From: an uncultured Collinsella sp.
Lineage (GTDB): Bacteria > Actinomycetota > Coriobacteriia > Coriobacteriales > Coriobacteriaceae
DNA: 37,381 bases
Assembly: GCA_900541175.1 (NCBI GenBank)
Contig: UQIT01000021.1
Coordinates: forward strand, 1-37,381
Reading direction: 5' to 3'
The position numbers were made by a program, and so were the translations under genes. This document shows, in pieces, positions 14,786-23,130 of this stretch. The notes under the pieces were generated by a model. That model was not told the DNA's origin, did not search any database, and was given only the letters and a program-made list of their open reading frames with translations. The stretch's first letter is position 1. Each line of letters starts with the position of its first letter.

Positions 14786-15808
14786 ATGAGCAAAGAGTGT
14801 GTCGAGCAGGTCGAAGGCGCAGGGGCTTCGGTGCCGATGACCGATATATCGAACATTGATGTGCCCGAGGGTACCGACGAGCTCAGCCGTAGCACCCGCC
14901 GCGCATGGCGCGACCGCCTGAACAGCGCTTCGACGCGCAAGATGATCACGGGCGTCTTGGCTACGCTGGTGGGCGGTTCGTTTTGGGGCTTCTCGGGCAC
15001 CAGCGCGAGTTTTCTGTTCGATACCTACCACGTCGATACCTTGTGGCTTATGAGCGTGCGTCAGATTCTCGCCGGTCTACTCTTTATGGCCGTGGTTGTC
15101 ACGCGCGACCGCGACCGCCTGATTAAGCTCTGGACCACACCCGCCGATCGCAAACAGCTGCTGCTCTTTACCGCTTTTGGCCTGCTCTTTAACCAGTTTT
15201 GTTATCTTTCGGCCGTGCGCCTGACGAACGCCGGAACCGCGACGGTGCTCCAGTGCCTGCAGCTCGTTATCATCATGGGCTACACCTGCGCGATCGATCG
15301 CCGCATGCCGCGTACTCGCGAAGTCATCGGCATTGGCCTGGCTCTGGGTGGAACCTTTTTAATCGCCACCGGCGGCGACCCCACCAGCCTGAATATCTCG
15401 CCGCTTGGCCTGGCAGCAGGTCTTATGTGTGCGGTCAGCGCCGCGTGTATGGCGGTGATTCCCGCCAAGATCCTGCCCGAATACGGCAGCCCCATCGTCA
15501 CGGGCTCGGCAATGCTCACGGCGGGCGTGGTCTCGTGCGTCTTCGTGCAGCCCTGGGCGCATATGCCGGCGCTCGACGCTGCCGGCATCGAGGCGCTCGC
15601 GGTGTTCGTGGTTATCGGCTCGTTTTTTGCTTACATGCTCTATATGCAGGGCGTTAAGGACATCGGCTCGGTGCGCGCGAGCCTCATCGGAACCGTGGAG
15701 CCCGTCTCGGCGACCATCACCAGCGCCGTTATGCTGGGCACGGTGTTTTTGCCGACCGACCTTATCGGCTTTGTCATGATCATCGTGATGATGTTCCTCA
15801 CGGTGTAG
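14786..15808 (+). CDS. DMT/EamA-family transporter
   Basis: A 340-residue inner-membrane protein. After a polar N-terminal segment of ~50 residues there are about ten hydrophobic helices in two EamA repeats, beginning with MITGVLATLVGGSFWGFSGT; the first repeat ends near residue 185 and the second begins at PLGLAAGLMCAVSAACMAV. The family exports metabolites such as amino acids or purines; this substrate is unknown. I chose ATG 14786 (GGGGGAG 6 nt upstream) over a TTG six codons earlier. The C-terminus ends right after the last helix. The gene appears single. Confidence 0.88.
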   Translation: MSKECVEQVEGAGASVPMTDISNIDVPEGTDELSRSTRRAWRDRLNSASTRKMITGVLATLVGGSFWGFSGTSASFLFDTYHVDTLWLMSVRQILAGLLFMAVVVTRDRDRLIKLWTTPADRKQLLLFTAFGLLFNQFCYLSAVRLTNAGTATVLQCLQLVIIMGYTCAIDRRMPRTREVIGIGLALGGTFLIATGGDPTSLNISPLGLAAGLMCAVSAACMAVIPAKILPEYGSPIVTGSAMLTAGVVSCVFVQPWAHMPALDAAGIEALAVFVVIGSFFAYMLYMQGVKDIGSVRASLIGTVEPVSATITSAVMLGTVFLPTDLIGFVMIIVMMFLTV

Positions 15809-15957
15809 CTGGCGCCGCCACCAAGACAGAAAAGGTGTTGTGCCGCATTTTCGCCAATTGATGTCCGTGTCTGGAGTTTAGCTGTCGATGCTCAAAATGC
15901 CATAAACTAGTAACGTTATGGACTTTTTCATTGCGACTCAATTGCGAGGATTTCTTT

Positions 15958-18270
15958 ATGGCTGGTAATCACTTTAAGGGTAGCGATAGCGGCCGCCCTG
16001 CAGTTCCGCCGCGTCCGAACGGGGCTGGTAAGGCCGGCACGCCGGGCGGCGCTGGACAGGGCGGTTCCGGTAAGCGCGTGTCCCCGGGCGAGACGGCGAT
16101 GTTTACCGCTCTGTACGAGCAGTCTCAAAAGGCAAAAAAGACCGGCCGTGCAAGAGGGAATGTCTTTGCGGGCGGTGCAACCTCCACGTCGCAGCCGAGC
16201 GGGGCTCCTTCGGTACCCGCGAACAACGCAGGTGCTGCCAACGCCGCGAATGGCGCCGGCAACGTTAATGCCGGCAAGGCCGCCAACAATACTCCCTCTG
16301 CCGGTGGCGCGGGGCTTACGGGTAACCTTGGCACGATTTACACCGGCGCCTCCGAGACTGGCACGTTCGCCCGCCTGGATGATAGCGGTGCCGAGTTTGC
16401 GGGCTCGGGTTCCAAGGAAGATTATTACGATTTTGGCTTGAACTACGGTAGCGACGCTTCGTCGAGTTCGACCTCTGACGGTCTGGTCCGTCATCGCCAT
16501 CGCAAGGGCGAGCGCAAAAAGCGTCACACCGGCGCCATTATTGCCGCTGTAGTCGCGGTGCTTCTCGTTGCGCTTGGCGCAAGCGGCTTTATGCTGCTTA
16601 ACTCGGCAAAGACCGTAAAGAGTGAAGCGAAGGAGGCTGTCGAGATCGTCGGTGGCCTTAAGGACAAGGTCACGTCGGGCGATTTTTCGACGCTGCCTGA
16701 CGACGCGAAGAAGATCGATGAGCTCTGCGACAGCATGAAGGCGGAGACCTCGAGCTCGCTGTGGACGGCGGCATCGTTTATCCCGGTGTATGGCAGTGAC
16801 ATCAACGCAGCCCGCACCATGATTGATGCCCTGTCCGATGTCTCGAGCAACGCGCTGGTTCCCATGGCCGATAACCTCTCGCAGGCCACGCCCGGCAAGC
16901 TGTTCCAGGACGGCATGATTAACGTGTCCGCGCTACAGGCGGTCGCCGATTCGCTTTCCAGCAGCTCGAAGGTGTTCAAGAGCGCCAACGAGAAGATCCA
17001 GGGCATTGGCGATACTCATATTTCCCAGGTGACCGAGCTGGTCGATAAGGCCAAGGACGGCTTTGCCACCCTCAACGGCGCGGTTGACGCGGCGGAGAAG
17101 GTCGCCCCCGTCCTTCCCCAGATGCTCGGCGTCAACGGCCAGACGCGCAACTACCTTATGTACGCCATGAACAACGTCGAGATTCGTGCTTGCGGCGGCT
17201 TTGGCGGTTCGCAGGGCCTGATTTCGGTCACAGACGGCCAGATGTCGATTGGCGAGTTTGTTCCCCGCATTGGACTCAGCGAGGATGAGGCAGTCGAGAG
17301 CGTCGACGAAGAGGATGAGGCGCTGTTCGGCAACCACAGTAACCTGTACAACTCGGGCAATACCTATTCGCCTGATTGGCCCCGCAACTCGCAGCGTGTC
17401 GCCGCGCTGTGGAAGTCCCAGTATGGACAGGACGTTGATGGCGTCATCGGTATCGACCCGGTGTTCCTGCAGTATCTGCTGGGCCTGGTCGGTAACGTGT
17501 CACTGCCCGACGGAACGGTTGTCGACGGCACCAACGCCGCAAAGGTCCTCATGCACGATGTGTACTGGAACTATCCGGTCGAGGAGTCTGACGGCATCTT
17601 TGCATCCGTCGCCAGCGCTGCCTTCGACAAGATCCTTGGCGGTATCGGCGATGTCGATGTTACGAAGCTTGTCAGCGCCGTTGAGCGCGGTGCCGAAGAG
17701 GGCCGCCTGATCGCTTGGATGAGAAACGATGATGAGCAGAATGCCATCAAAGAGACGGGCATTGACGCTTCGCTGCCCGATCCGGATGATCCGAGTGCCG
17801 ATCCCGTTGCCGGCGTTTACTTTAACAACCTGAGCTTCTCCAAGCTCGACTGGTATCTGAACGCCGACACGCAGATTGGCCAGGGCGTGAAGAACGGCGA
17901 CGGCACGTGCTCCTATCGCATCACCGTTACCCTGACGAACATCATGACGCAGGAGGAGGCCGGCAAGCTGCCCGACTACGTCGCGGCGAGCGCGCCCGAT
18001 GCCGCGCGCGACGACGAGCGTCTGAATGTCTCACTGTTTGCCCCGACGGGCGGCAACATCAGTGACCTTACGGTTGAGGGCACCCAGTTTGGTCTTGGCG
18101 CCGCTACGTGGCATGGAATCCCCTTCTATTCGGGCACCGTTGACCTGCATGCTGGCGAGACGACGACGATCACGTATACGCTGACCACGTCGGCTGAGGC
18201 GGGGGACAAGCCGCTTACATTGCGTCAGACTCCTACATGCCAGGCGGCTCGCGATAGCGCGTCGGCGTAG
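15958..18270 (+). CDS. DUF4012 domain membrane-anchored protein
   Basis: A 770-residue protein. Residues 1 to ~180 are disordered and rich in Gly, Ala, Asn and Ser. A basic stretch (RHRHRKGERKKRH) precedes a single membrane helix at ~192-213 (AIIAAVVAVLLVALGASGF), so the long C-terminal part should lie outside the cell. From about residue 390 it shows the DUF4012 hallmark RNYLMYAMNNVEIRACGGF followed by GGSQG, with GVIGIDPVFLQYLLGLVG further on. DUF4012 proteins in Gram-positive bacteria are often near surface polysaccharide genes, but their function is unknown. GAGG precedes ATG 15958. CCATAA/TTATGG (15900-15921) is a small inverted repeat in its upstream region. Confidence 0.85.
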   Translation: MAGNHFKGSDSGRPAVPPRPNGAGKAGTPGGAGQGGSGKRVSPGETAMFTALYEQSQKAKKTGRARGNVFAGGATSTSQPSGAPSVPANNAGAANAANGAGNVNAGKAANNTPSAGGAGLTGNLGTIYTGASETGTFARLDDSGAEFAGSGSKEDYYDFGLNYGSDASSSSTSDGLVRHRHRKGERKKRHTGAIIAAVVAVLLVALGASGFMLLNSAKTVKSEAKEAVEIVGGLKDKVTSGDFSTLPDDAKKIDELCDSMKAETSSSLWTAASFIPVYGSDINAARTMIDALSDVSSNALVPMADNLSQATPGKLFQDGMINVSALQAVADSLSSSSKVFKSANEKIQGIGDTHISQVTELVDKAKDGFATLNGAVDAAEKVAPVLPQMLGVNGQTRNYLMYAMNNVEIRACGGFGGSQGLISVTDGQMSIGEFVPRIGLSEDEAVESVDEEDEALFGNHSNLYNSGNTYSPDWPRNSQRVAALWKSQYGQDVDGVIGIDPVFLQYLLGLVGNVSLPDGTVVDGTNAAKVLMHDVYWNYPVEESDGIFASVASAAFDKILGGIGDVDVTKLVSAVERGAEEGRLIAWMRNDDEQNAIKETGIDASLPDPDDPSADPVAGVYFNNLSFSKLDWYLNADTQIGQGVKNGDGTCSYRITVTLTNIMTQEEAGKLPDYVAASAPDAARDDERLNVSLFAPTGGNISDLTVEGTQFGLGAATWHGIPFYSGTVDLHAGETTTITYTLTTSAEAGDKPLTLRQTPTCQAARDSASA

Positions 18271-18307
18271 GGTTTTTCTGGTAGCGCAGATAATCGAGTA
18301 CCATTTT

Positions 18308-18340
18308 GGGGCGGACAGGCAATCTGTCCGCCCCTATTTT
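18308..18340 (+). terminator. Terminator between the DUF4012 gene and glmM
   Basis: GGGGCGGACAG (18308-18318) and CTGTCCGCCCC (18324-18334) form a perfect 11-bp stem with a 5-nt loop, followed by TATTTT. It ends only about 14 nt before glmM's ATG, so it may also act in the glmM leader. A TACCAT (18299-18304) just upstream could be the glmM -10. Confidence 0.8.
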
Positions 18341-18353
18341 GTAAGGAGAGCGC

Positions 18354-19685
18354 ATGAAGTACTTTGGCACCGACGGCTTTCGCGGTGAGGCCAACGTTGG
18401 GCTGACGGTAGAGCACGCTTATAAGATTGGCCGTTTTGTGGGCTGGTATTACGGTGCCAACCGCGAGCGCAAGGCACGCGTGATCGTGGGCAAGGACACG
18501 CGTCGTTCGAGCTACATGTTCGAGGCGGCGCTGGTGAGCGGCCTGGTCGCGAGCGGTGCGGACGCCTATATGCTGCACGTGATCCCCACGCCGGGCGTAG
18601 CGCATCAGACCGTGGAAGGCTGCTTCGATTGCGGCATCATGATCAGCGCGAGCCACAACCCGTTTTGCGATAACGGCATTAAGCTTGTCAACAGCGACGG
18701 CTTTAAGATGGACGAGGACGTGCTGGAGCTCATTGAGGACTACATCGATGGCAAGAGCGAGGTGCCGCTGGCAACGGGCAACCATATCGGCGCCACGGTG
18801 GACTACATGCAGGGTCGCAACCGCTACATTGCCTCGCTCATCGCCAGTGCGAACTTTTCGCTGCAGGGCGTCAAGATCGGTATCGACTGCGCCAACGGCT
18901 CGGCATCCTCGGTGGCCAAGCCGGTGTTCGACGCACTGGGCGCCGATGTGCGCGTGATCAATGCCGCGCCCGACGGCTTTAACATCAATGTCGACTGCGG
19001 CTCCACGCATATGGAGCGCCTGCAGCGCCACGTGGTGGAGCAGGGCCTGGATGTGGGCTTTGCCTACGACGGCGATGCCGACCGCTGCTTGGCTGTGGAC
19101 GAGCGCGGTCGCGTGGTAGACGGCGACCAGATCCTGTACGTGTGCGGCGTGTATCTGAACAAGCACGGTCGCCTTTCGGGCGGTACCGTGGTGCCGACGA
19201 TCGCCAGCAACTTTGGCCTGATCAAGTCGTTGGAGCTTGCCGGTCTGAGCGCCGTGACCAGCGGCGTGGGCGACCGTCATGTGTATGCCAAGATGCGCGA
19301 GGGCGGCTACAGCCTGGGTGGCGAGCAGACGGGCCATACGATCTTTGGCGATATCGAGCGTACAGGCGACGGCATTATGACCTCGCTGCGCGTGATGGAA
19401 GTGATTCGTGCCGAGCGCGAGACACTCTCGCAGCTCACGGCTCCGTGCAAGCTGCTGCCGCAGGCGCAGGTGGCCGTGCGCGTGCCGGACAAGGACGCCG
19501 CGCTCGAGAACATGGGCGTGCAGAACGCCATCGCCGAGGCCGAGGCTGCGCTGGCAGGCGAGGGTCGCGTGCTCGTACGCAAGAGCGGAACCGAGTCTGT
19601 GATTCGCGTTTTGGCCGAAGCCCCCGACCAAGCATCCGCCGATGCCGCCATGAAGCGCATCGCCGCCGCGCTGGAAGCTCTGTAA
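18354..19685 (+). CDS. glmM: Phosphoglucosamine mutase
   Basis: Interconverts glucosamine 6-phosphate and glucosamine 1-phosphate, feeding UDP-GlcNAc for peptidoglycan. The 443 residues start with KYFGTDGFRGEANVG, the family signature. The phosphorylated serine is Ser100 in ISASHNPF, the metal loop is DGDADR, sugar specificity is set by GGEQTGH, and the phosphate-binding end is RKSGTESVIRV. Length and all four domains are normal. AAGGAG precedes ATG 18354. The adjacent FrlB-like and GlmM activities both handle hexose phosphates, but the genes are 15 kb apart and unlinked. Confidence 0.96.
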   Translation: MKYFGTDGFRGEANVGLTVEHAYKIGRFVGWYYGANRERKARVIVGKDTRRSSYMFEAALVSGLVASGADAYMLHVIPTPGVAHQTVEGCFDCGIMISASHNPFCDNGIKLVNSDGFKMDEDVLELIEDYIDGKSEVPLATGNHIGATVDYMQGRNRYIASLIASANFSLQGVKIGIDCANGSASSVAKPVFDALGADVRVINAAPDGFNINVDCGSTHMERLQRHVVEQGLDVGFAYDGDADRCLAVDERGRVVDGDQILYVCGVYLNKHGRLSGGTVVPTIASNFGLIKSLELAGLSAVTSGVGDRHVYAKMREGGYSLGGEQTGHTIFGDIERTGDGIMTSLRVMEVIRAERETLSQLTAPCKLLPQAQVAVRVPDKDAALENMGVQNAIAEAEAALAGEGRVLVRKSGTESVIRVLAEAPDQASADAAMKRIAAALEAL

Positions 19686-19721
19686 GGTAGTCATTGGGGA
19701 CGTTCTTAAACGACTAGGTGG

Positions 19722-19760
19722 AAAGGGGGCGCCGCGGATTGGTTCCGCGGCGTCCCCTTT
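19722..19760. terminator. Bidirectional terminator between glmM and the M32 peptidase gene
   Basis: Arms 19722-19738 and 19744-19760 give a 17-bp stem with one G-T pair and a 5-nt loop. It has AAA on one side and TTT on the other and lies between convergent genes. Confidence 0.8.
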
Positions 19761-19782
19761 GCGTTGGCGTGTCGGTTATGCC

Positions 19783-21366
19783 TTACAGCTCGTAGAGCGT
19801 GGTGAACTTGTCCTGCAGGTAGCTGCAGTAGTAGCGGGCATCGAACGCCATGCCGCAGGCGCCCTTGATGAGCTCCGGCGCGTCCTTGGCGCGGCCCCAC
19901 TGCCAAATGTGCTCGCCCAGCCAAGCGCGGACGGGCGCCAGATCGCCGCTCGCGCAGGCGCCGTTGAGGTCGACACCGTCGCGGCACATGGCCGGCACAA
20001 ACATGGCATCGTAGGCACTGCCCAGCGCATACGTGGGGAAGTAGCCAAACGAGCCACCGCTCCAGTGCGTATCCTGCAGGCAGCCGTGCGTGTCGTCGGG
20101 AACGGGAATGCCCAGGTACTCGTCCATAAAGCGGTTCCAAAGCGCGGGGATGTCCTTGGCCGTGGCCTCGCCGGCAAACAGCATGCGCTCGATCTCGTAG
20201 CGCACCATAACGTGCAGCGGATAGGTGAGCTCGTCGGCCTCGGTGCGGATCAGCGAAGGCTGCGCGATGTTCACGGCGTGGTAGAGCGTGTCCTCGTCGA
20301 CGTCGCCGTAGACCTCGGGTGCGTGGCGGCGCAGCACCTCGAGCAGCGGTCCCATAAAGGCGCGGCTGCGACCCACGGTGTTCTCGAAAAAGCGGCTCTG
20401 GCTCTCGTGGATGCCCATGGAGGTGCCGCCCTCCAGGCACGTGCGCGCATAGGCGGGGTTCACGCCCAGCTCGTACATGGCGTGTCCCGCCTCGTGGATG
20501 ATGCTGTAGACGTTGGAGATGCAGTCGTTCTCGTAGATGTGCGTCGCGATGCGCGCATCGCCCACGGCAAAGCCCTCGCTAAACGGATGCTCGGTAAAGG
20601 CAAGCGTGGTGTCGTCCAGGTTCAGGCCGACGAGCTTCATAAGGTCGAAGCTCATGGCGCGCTGGGCGGCCTCGGGCACGCGGGCGTGCAAAAAGTCGGC
20701 ATCGGGCTGCTGGCTGCGCTCGCCGATGGCGTGCACGAGCGGCACGACCGTCGCCTTGACCTCATCGCAAAACGCATCGAAGCTCTTGGCGGAAAGGCCG
20801 CGCTCGTACTGGTCGAGCCAAACATCGTATGGGTCGCGCTTGGGGTCCATAAGTTCGGCCTGATGCTTAAGTTGGGCGACGATCCTATCCACATAGGGCT
20901 CAAAGCTCGCCCAGTCATTGGCCGTCTTGGCCTTGTGCCACACGGCATCGGCCTCGCAGGTGAGCCTGGTCCAGGCCTCGGCCTCCTCGGTGGGGATGAC
21001 GCTTGCCTCGCGCTGGTCGCGACCGAGCACACGGATCTCGTCGAGCAGCTGCGGGTCGTCAATTTTGCCGCCGGCGACGGTCTCGCGCGCTAACGAGCGT
21101 ACGAGTTCAACGGACTTCTCGCTGGTCAGCAGCTTGTGATGCTCGCCGGCAAGCGTGCCCATGGCGTCGGCACGGGCGGCAGCACCGTTGGCAGGAGCAA
21201 TCGTCGCTCCATCGAACTCGGCAATCTTGAGCAAGTACTCGCGAGTCCACAGCTTGCCCTCGAGTTTGCGGAACTTTTTGACGGCCTTGTCGACTTTAGC
21301 GGCCTTGACTCCCTTGGCGGCCTTTGCCACGGCGGCCTTGGCCTTCTTATCGAGTTTCTTTCCCAT
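19783..21366 (-). CDS. M32-family metallocarboxypeptidase (Taq type)
   Basis: A 527-residue cytoplasmic carboxypeptidase that removes C-terminal residues from peptides. The zinc motif HEAGH is at residues 291-295. The M32 hallmarks MGIHESQSRFFEN and IRTEADELTYPLHVMVRYEIE follow, as does DTHWSGGSFGYFPTYALGS. The first ~38 residues are an added Lys/Ala-rich, basic extension before the usual start of the fold; its role is unknown. AAGGAT lies 8 nt before ATG 21366. A convergent terminator separates it from glmM. Confidence 0.93.
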   Translation of the reverse strand: MGKKLDKKAKAAVAKAAKGVKAAKVDKAVKKFRKLEGKLWTREYLLKIAEFDGATIAPANGAAARADAMGTLAGEHHKLLTSEKSVELVRSLARETVAGGKIDDPQLLDEIRVLGRDQREASVIPTEEAEAWTRLTCEADAVWHKAKTANDWASFEPYVDRIVAQLKHQAELMDPKRDPYDVWLDQYERGLSAKSFDAFCDEVKATVVPLVHAIGERSQQPDADFLHARVPEAAQRAMSFDLMKLVGLNLDDTTLAFTEHPFSEGFAVGDARIATHIYENDCISNVYSIIHEAGHAMYELGVNPAYARTCLEGGTSMGIHESQSRFFENTVGRSRAFMGPLLEVLRRHAPEVYGDVDEDTLYHAVNIAQPSLIRTEADELTYPLHVMVRYEIERMLFAGEATAKDIPALWNRFMDEYLGIPVPDDTHGCLQDTHWSGGSFGYFPTYALGSAYDAMFVPAMCRDGVDLNGACASGDLAPVRAWLGEHIWQWGRAKDAPELIKGACGMAFDARYYCSYLQDKFTTLYEL

Positions 21367-21484
21367 ACCGTATCCTTAATCTCGCAGGCCGAGCGCCGCA
21401 GACGGGTGCACGGCCAGTTTGCACAGCTACCTGCCTTGTACCCAGCGCGAACAAAACGGAACGCGGCGATGCACACGTAGAATG

Positions 21485-21493
21485 TGTTATCCT
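21485..21493 (+). promoter_or_regulatory. Extended -10 promoter of the pheST operon
   Basis: TGT followed by TATCCT (21488-21493) is an extended -10. It places the start near 21500, right at the beginning of the T-box leader. No clear -35 is seen. Confidence 0.45.
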
Positions 21494-21500
21494 ATAGCCC

Positions 21501-21785
21501 AATGCGTTGACGGAGAGGGTTTTGCCCGCCGCGTCGCCGGCAAGAGAGGGAAGGTCATGGGCTGCAAGCCTTCCTGCGGTGACAAGGGCCAAGCGTTCAC
21601 TCCCGAGCAGCGACCTCAACGGGCGCGCGGCCAGTGGCAGCAAAGCCTCAGTAGGGAAGCCGTGAGCCTCGCGACAAGAGGCACAGAGTGGGCGCGGCGG
21701 GCCAGACATCCGCCGGGTCAAACAAGGTGGTACCGCGGAATTCAACCGTCCTTGGGCAATGCACATGCCCGAGGACGGTTTTTTG
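21501..21785 (+). promoter_or_regulatory. T-box riboswitch (tRNA-Phe sensing) with terminator
   Basis: AAGGTGGTACCGCGG (21724-21738) is the classic T-box sequence that pairs with the uncharged tRNA acceptor end. It is followed by a terminator (AACCGTCCTTGGGC 21744-21757 with 21767-21780, then six T). In Stem I, CGTTG/CAGCG and GGAG/CTCC can form the base. A UUC triplet (21596-21598) followed by A lies on the 3' side of the specifier loop, matching a phenylalanine codon and the downstream genes. Uncharged tRNA-Phe should allow readthrough into pheS. Confidence 0.92.
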
Positions 21786-21869
21786 TTACCGAACCGGGCC
21801 GCGCATCCGCAGCATCGGGCGGCGTCAGCCGCCCCGGAGCGCGGATACGCGAGAGACGAAAGGGAAGAC

Positions 21870-22946
21870 ATGAGTCTGATTGATGATCTGGTCAAACTCG
21901 AGGAAGAGGCCAAGGAGCTCGTTGCAGGCGCCGACGACGCCGCCAAGCTCGAGGCTGCACGCGTTGAGCTGCTCGGTCGCAAGGGCCGCATCACCGGCCT
22001 GATGCGCATGATGGGCAAGCTCGCCCCCGAGGATCGTCCCGTGATGGGCAAGCGCGCCAACGAGATGCGCCAGCTGATCGAGGGCATGCTCGACGAGCGC
22101 ACCACCGAGATGAAGGCCGCCGCCCTCAAACACGCACTCGAGCACGATGCCGTCGACATCACGCTGCCGGGCATCCGTCCGCAGATCGGCCACCAGCACC
22201 TGATCAAGCAGATCATCGAGGAGGCCGAGGACATCTTCTGCGGCATCGGCTACACCGTCGAGTCCGGCCCCATGGTCGACACCTCCTACTACAACTTCAC
22301 CGCGCTCAACGCCCCCATGGATCACCCGAGCCGTTCGGCCCGCGATACCTTCTACGTGGTCGACAACAACCCCGGCAGCGTCGCGCACCCCGAGGCTCAT
22401 GCCCACGGCGAGTCCGACGTGCTGCTGCGCACCCAGACCTCGGGCGTGCAAATCCACACCATGGAGTCGCAAAAGCCGCCCATCTACATGATCTGCCCGG
22501 GCACCGTCTATCGTCCCGACACGGCCGACGCCTGCCACCTGCCGCAGTTCAACCAGATCGAAGGCCTGGTCGTCGACGAGGGCATCACCTTTGGCGATCT
22601 TAAGGGCACGCTCGACTACTTTGTTAAGTGCATGTTTGGCGAGGACCGCAAGACGCGTTATCGCCCGCATTTCTTCCCCTTCACCGAGCCTTCCTGCGAG
22701 GTGGACGTGAGCTGCCACGTGTGCGGCGGCAAGGGCTGCAACTTCTGCAAGCACAGCGGCTGGATCGAGATCCTGGGCTGCGGCATGGTCGACCCCAACG
22801 TCCTGATCAACTGCGGCATCGACCCCGAGAAGTACACCGGCTTTGCCTTTGGTATTGGCGCCGAGCGCGTCGCGGCACTGCGCTACGACTTGCCCGACCT
22901 GCGCACGCTCATGACAGGCGATATGCGCTTCCTGAACCAATTTTAG
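21870..22946 (+). CDS. pheS: Phenylalanyl-tRNA synthetase alpha subunit
   Basis: The catalytic subunit of the alpha2-beta2 PheRS, which charges tRNA-Phe. It is 358 residues long, starting at ATG 21870 (MSLIDDLVKLEEEAKELV, an N-terminal coiled coil). Class II motifs are visible: YRPDTADACHLPQFNQIEG around motif 2 and GFAFGIGAERVAALRY for motif 3. A Cys-rich insert CHVCGGKGCNFC is the common bacterial form. AAGGGAAG precedes the ATG. The frame stays open upstream into the T-box terminator, which is not coding. It is controlled by the T-box and lies 184 bp before pheT. Confidence 0.97.
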   Translation: MSLIDDLVKLEEEAKELVAGADDAAKLEAARVELLGRKGRITGLMRMMGKLAPEDRPVMGKRANEMRQLIEGMLDERTTEMKAAALKHALEHDAVDITLPGIRPQIGHQHLIKQIIEEAEDIFCGIGYTVESGPMVDTSYYNFTALNAPMDHPSRSARDTFYVVDNNPGSVAHPEAHAHGESDVLLRTQTSGVQIHTMESQKPPIYMICPGTVYRPDTADACHLPQFNQIEGLVVDEGITFGDLKGTLDYFVKCMFGEDRKTRYRPHFFPFTEPSCEVDVSCHVCGGKGCNFCKHSGWIEILGCGMVDPNVLINCGIDPEKYTGFAFGIGAERVAALRYDLPDLRTLMTGDMRFLNQF

Positions 22947-23130
22947 GCTGCGGCTTGCCCAAGCACGGCACCTCGGCGCTCATTCGTCGCTTGCGTACCA
23001 AAGTACGCGGCGCTCCTCTTTCGGGCCGATCTGCCGCACTTGGACAACCCTCGCTTTGTAAGGAATGTTCACAAAGTTGAAGTTTCCACCTGCATCTCTT
23101 CGCAGGCTTTCAGTATGAAAGGAGAGCTAG
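22947..23130 (+). other. pheS-pheT intergenic spacer with hairpins
   Basis: A 184-bp gap, unusually long inside a pheST operon. It holds GCGTAC-CAAA-GTACGC (22993-23008), flanked by GGCGCTC copies, and CTTTGT/ACAAAG (23054-23076). There is no coding frame with a good start and no terminator T run. It may be an mRNA processing or stability element, or an intergenic repeat. Confidence 0.5.

Noticed and set aside
18225..19694. A 489-codon minus-strand frame over glmM
   Set aside because: Antisense shadow of glmM, rich in His and Ala, with no family features.
21759..21869. Upstream extension of pheS by 37 codons
   Set aside because: The extension starts inside the T-box terminator hairpin; ATG 21870 has the ribosome site and matches the normal PheS N-terminus.
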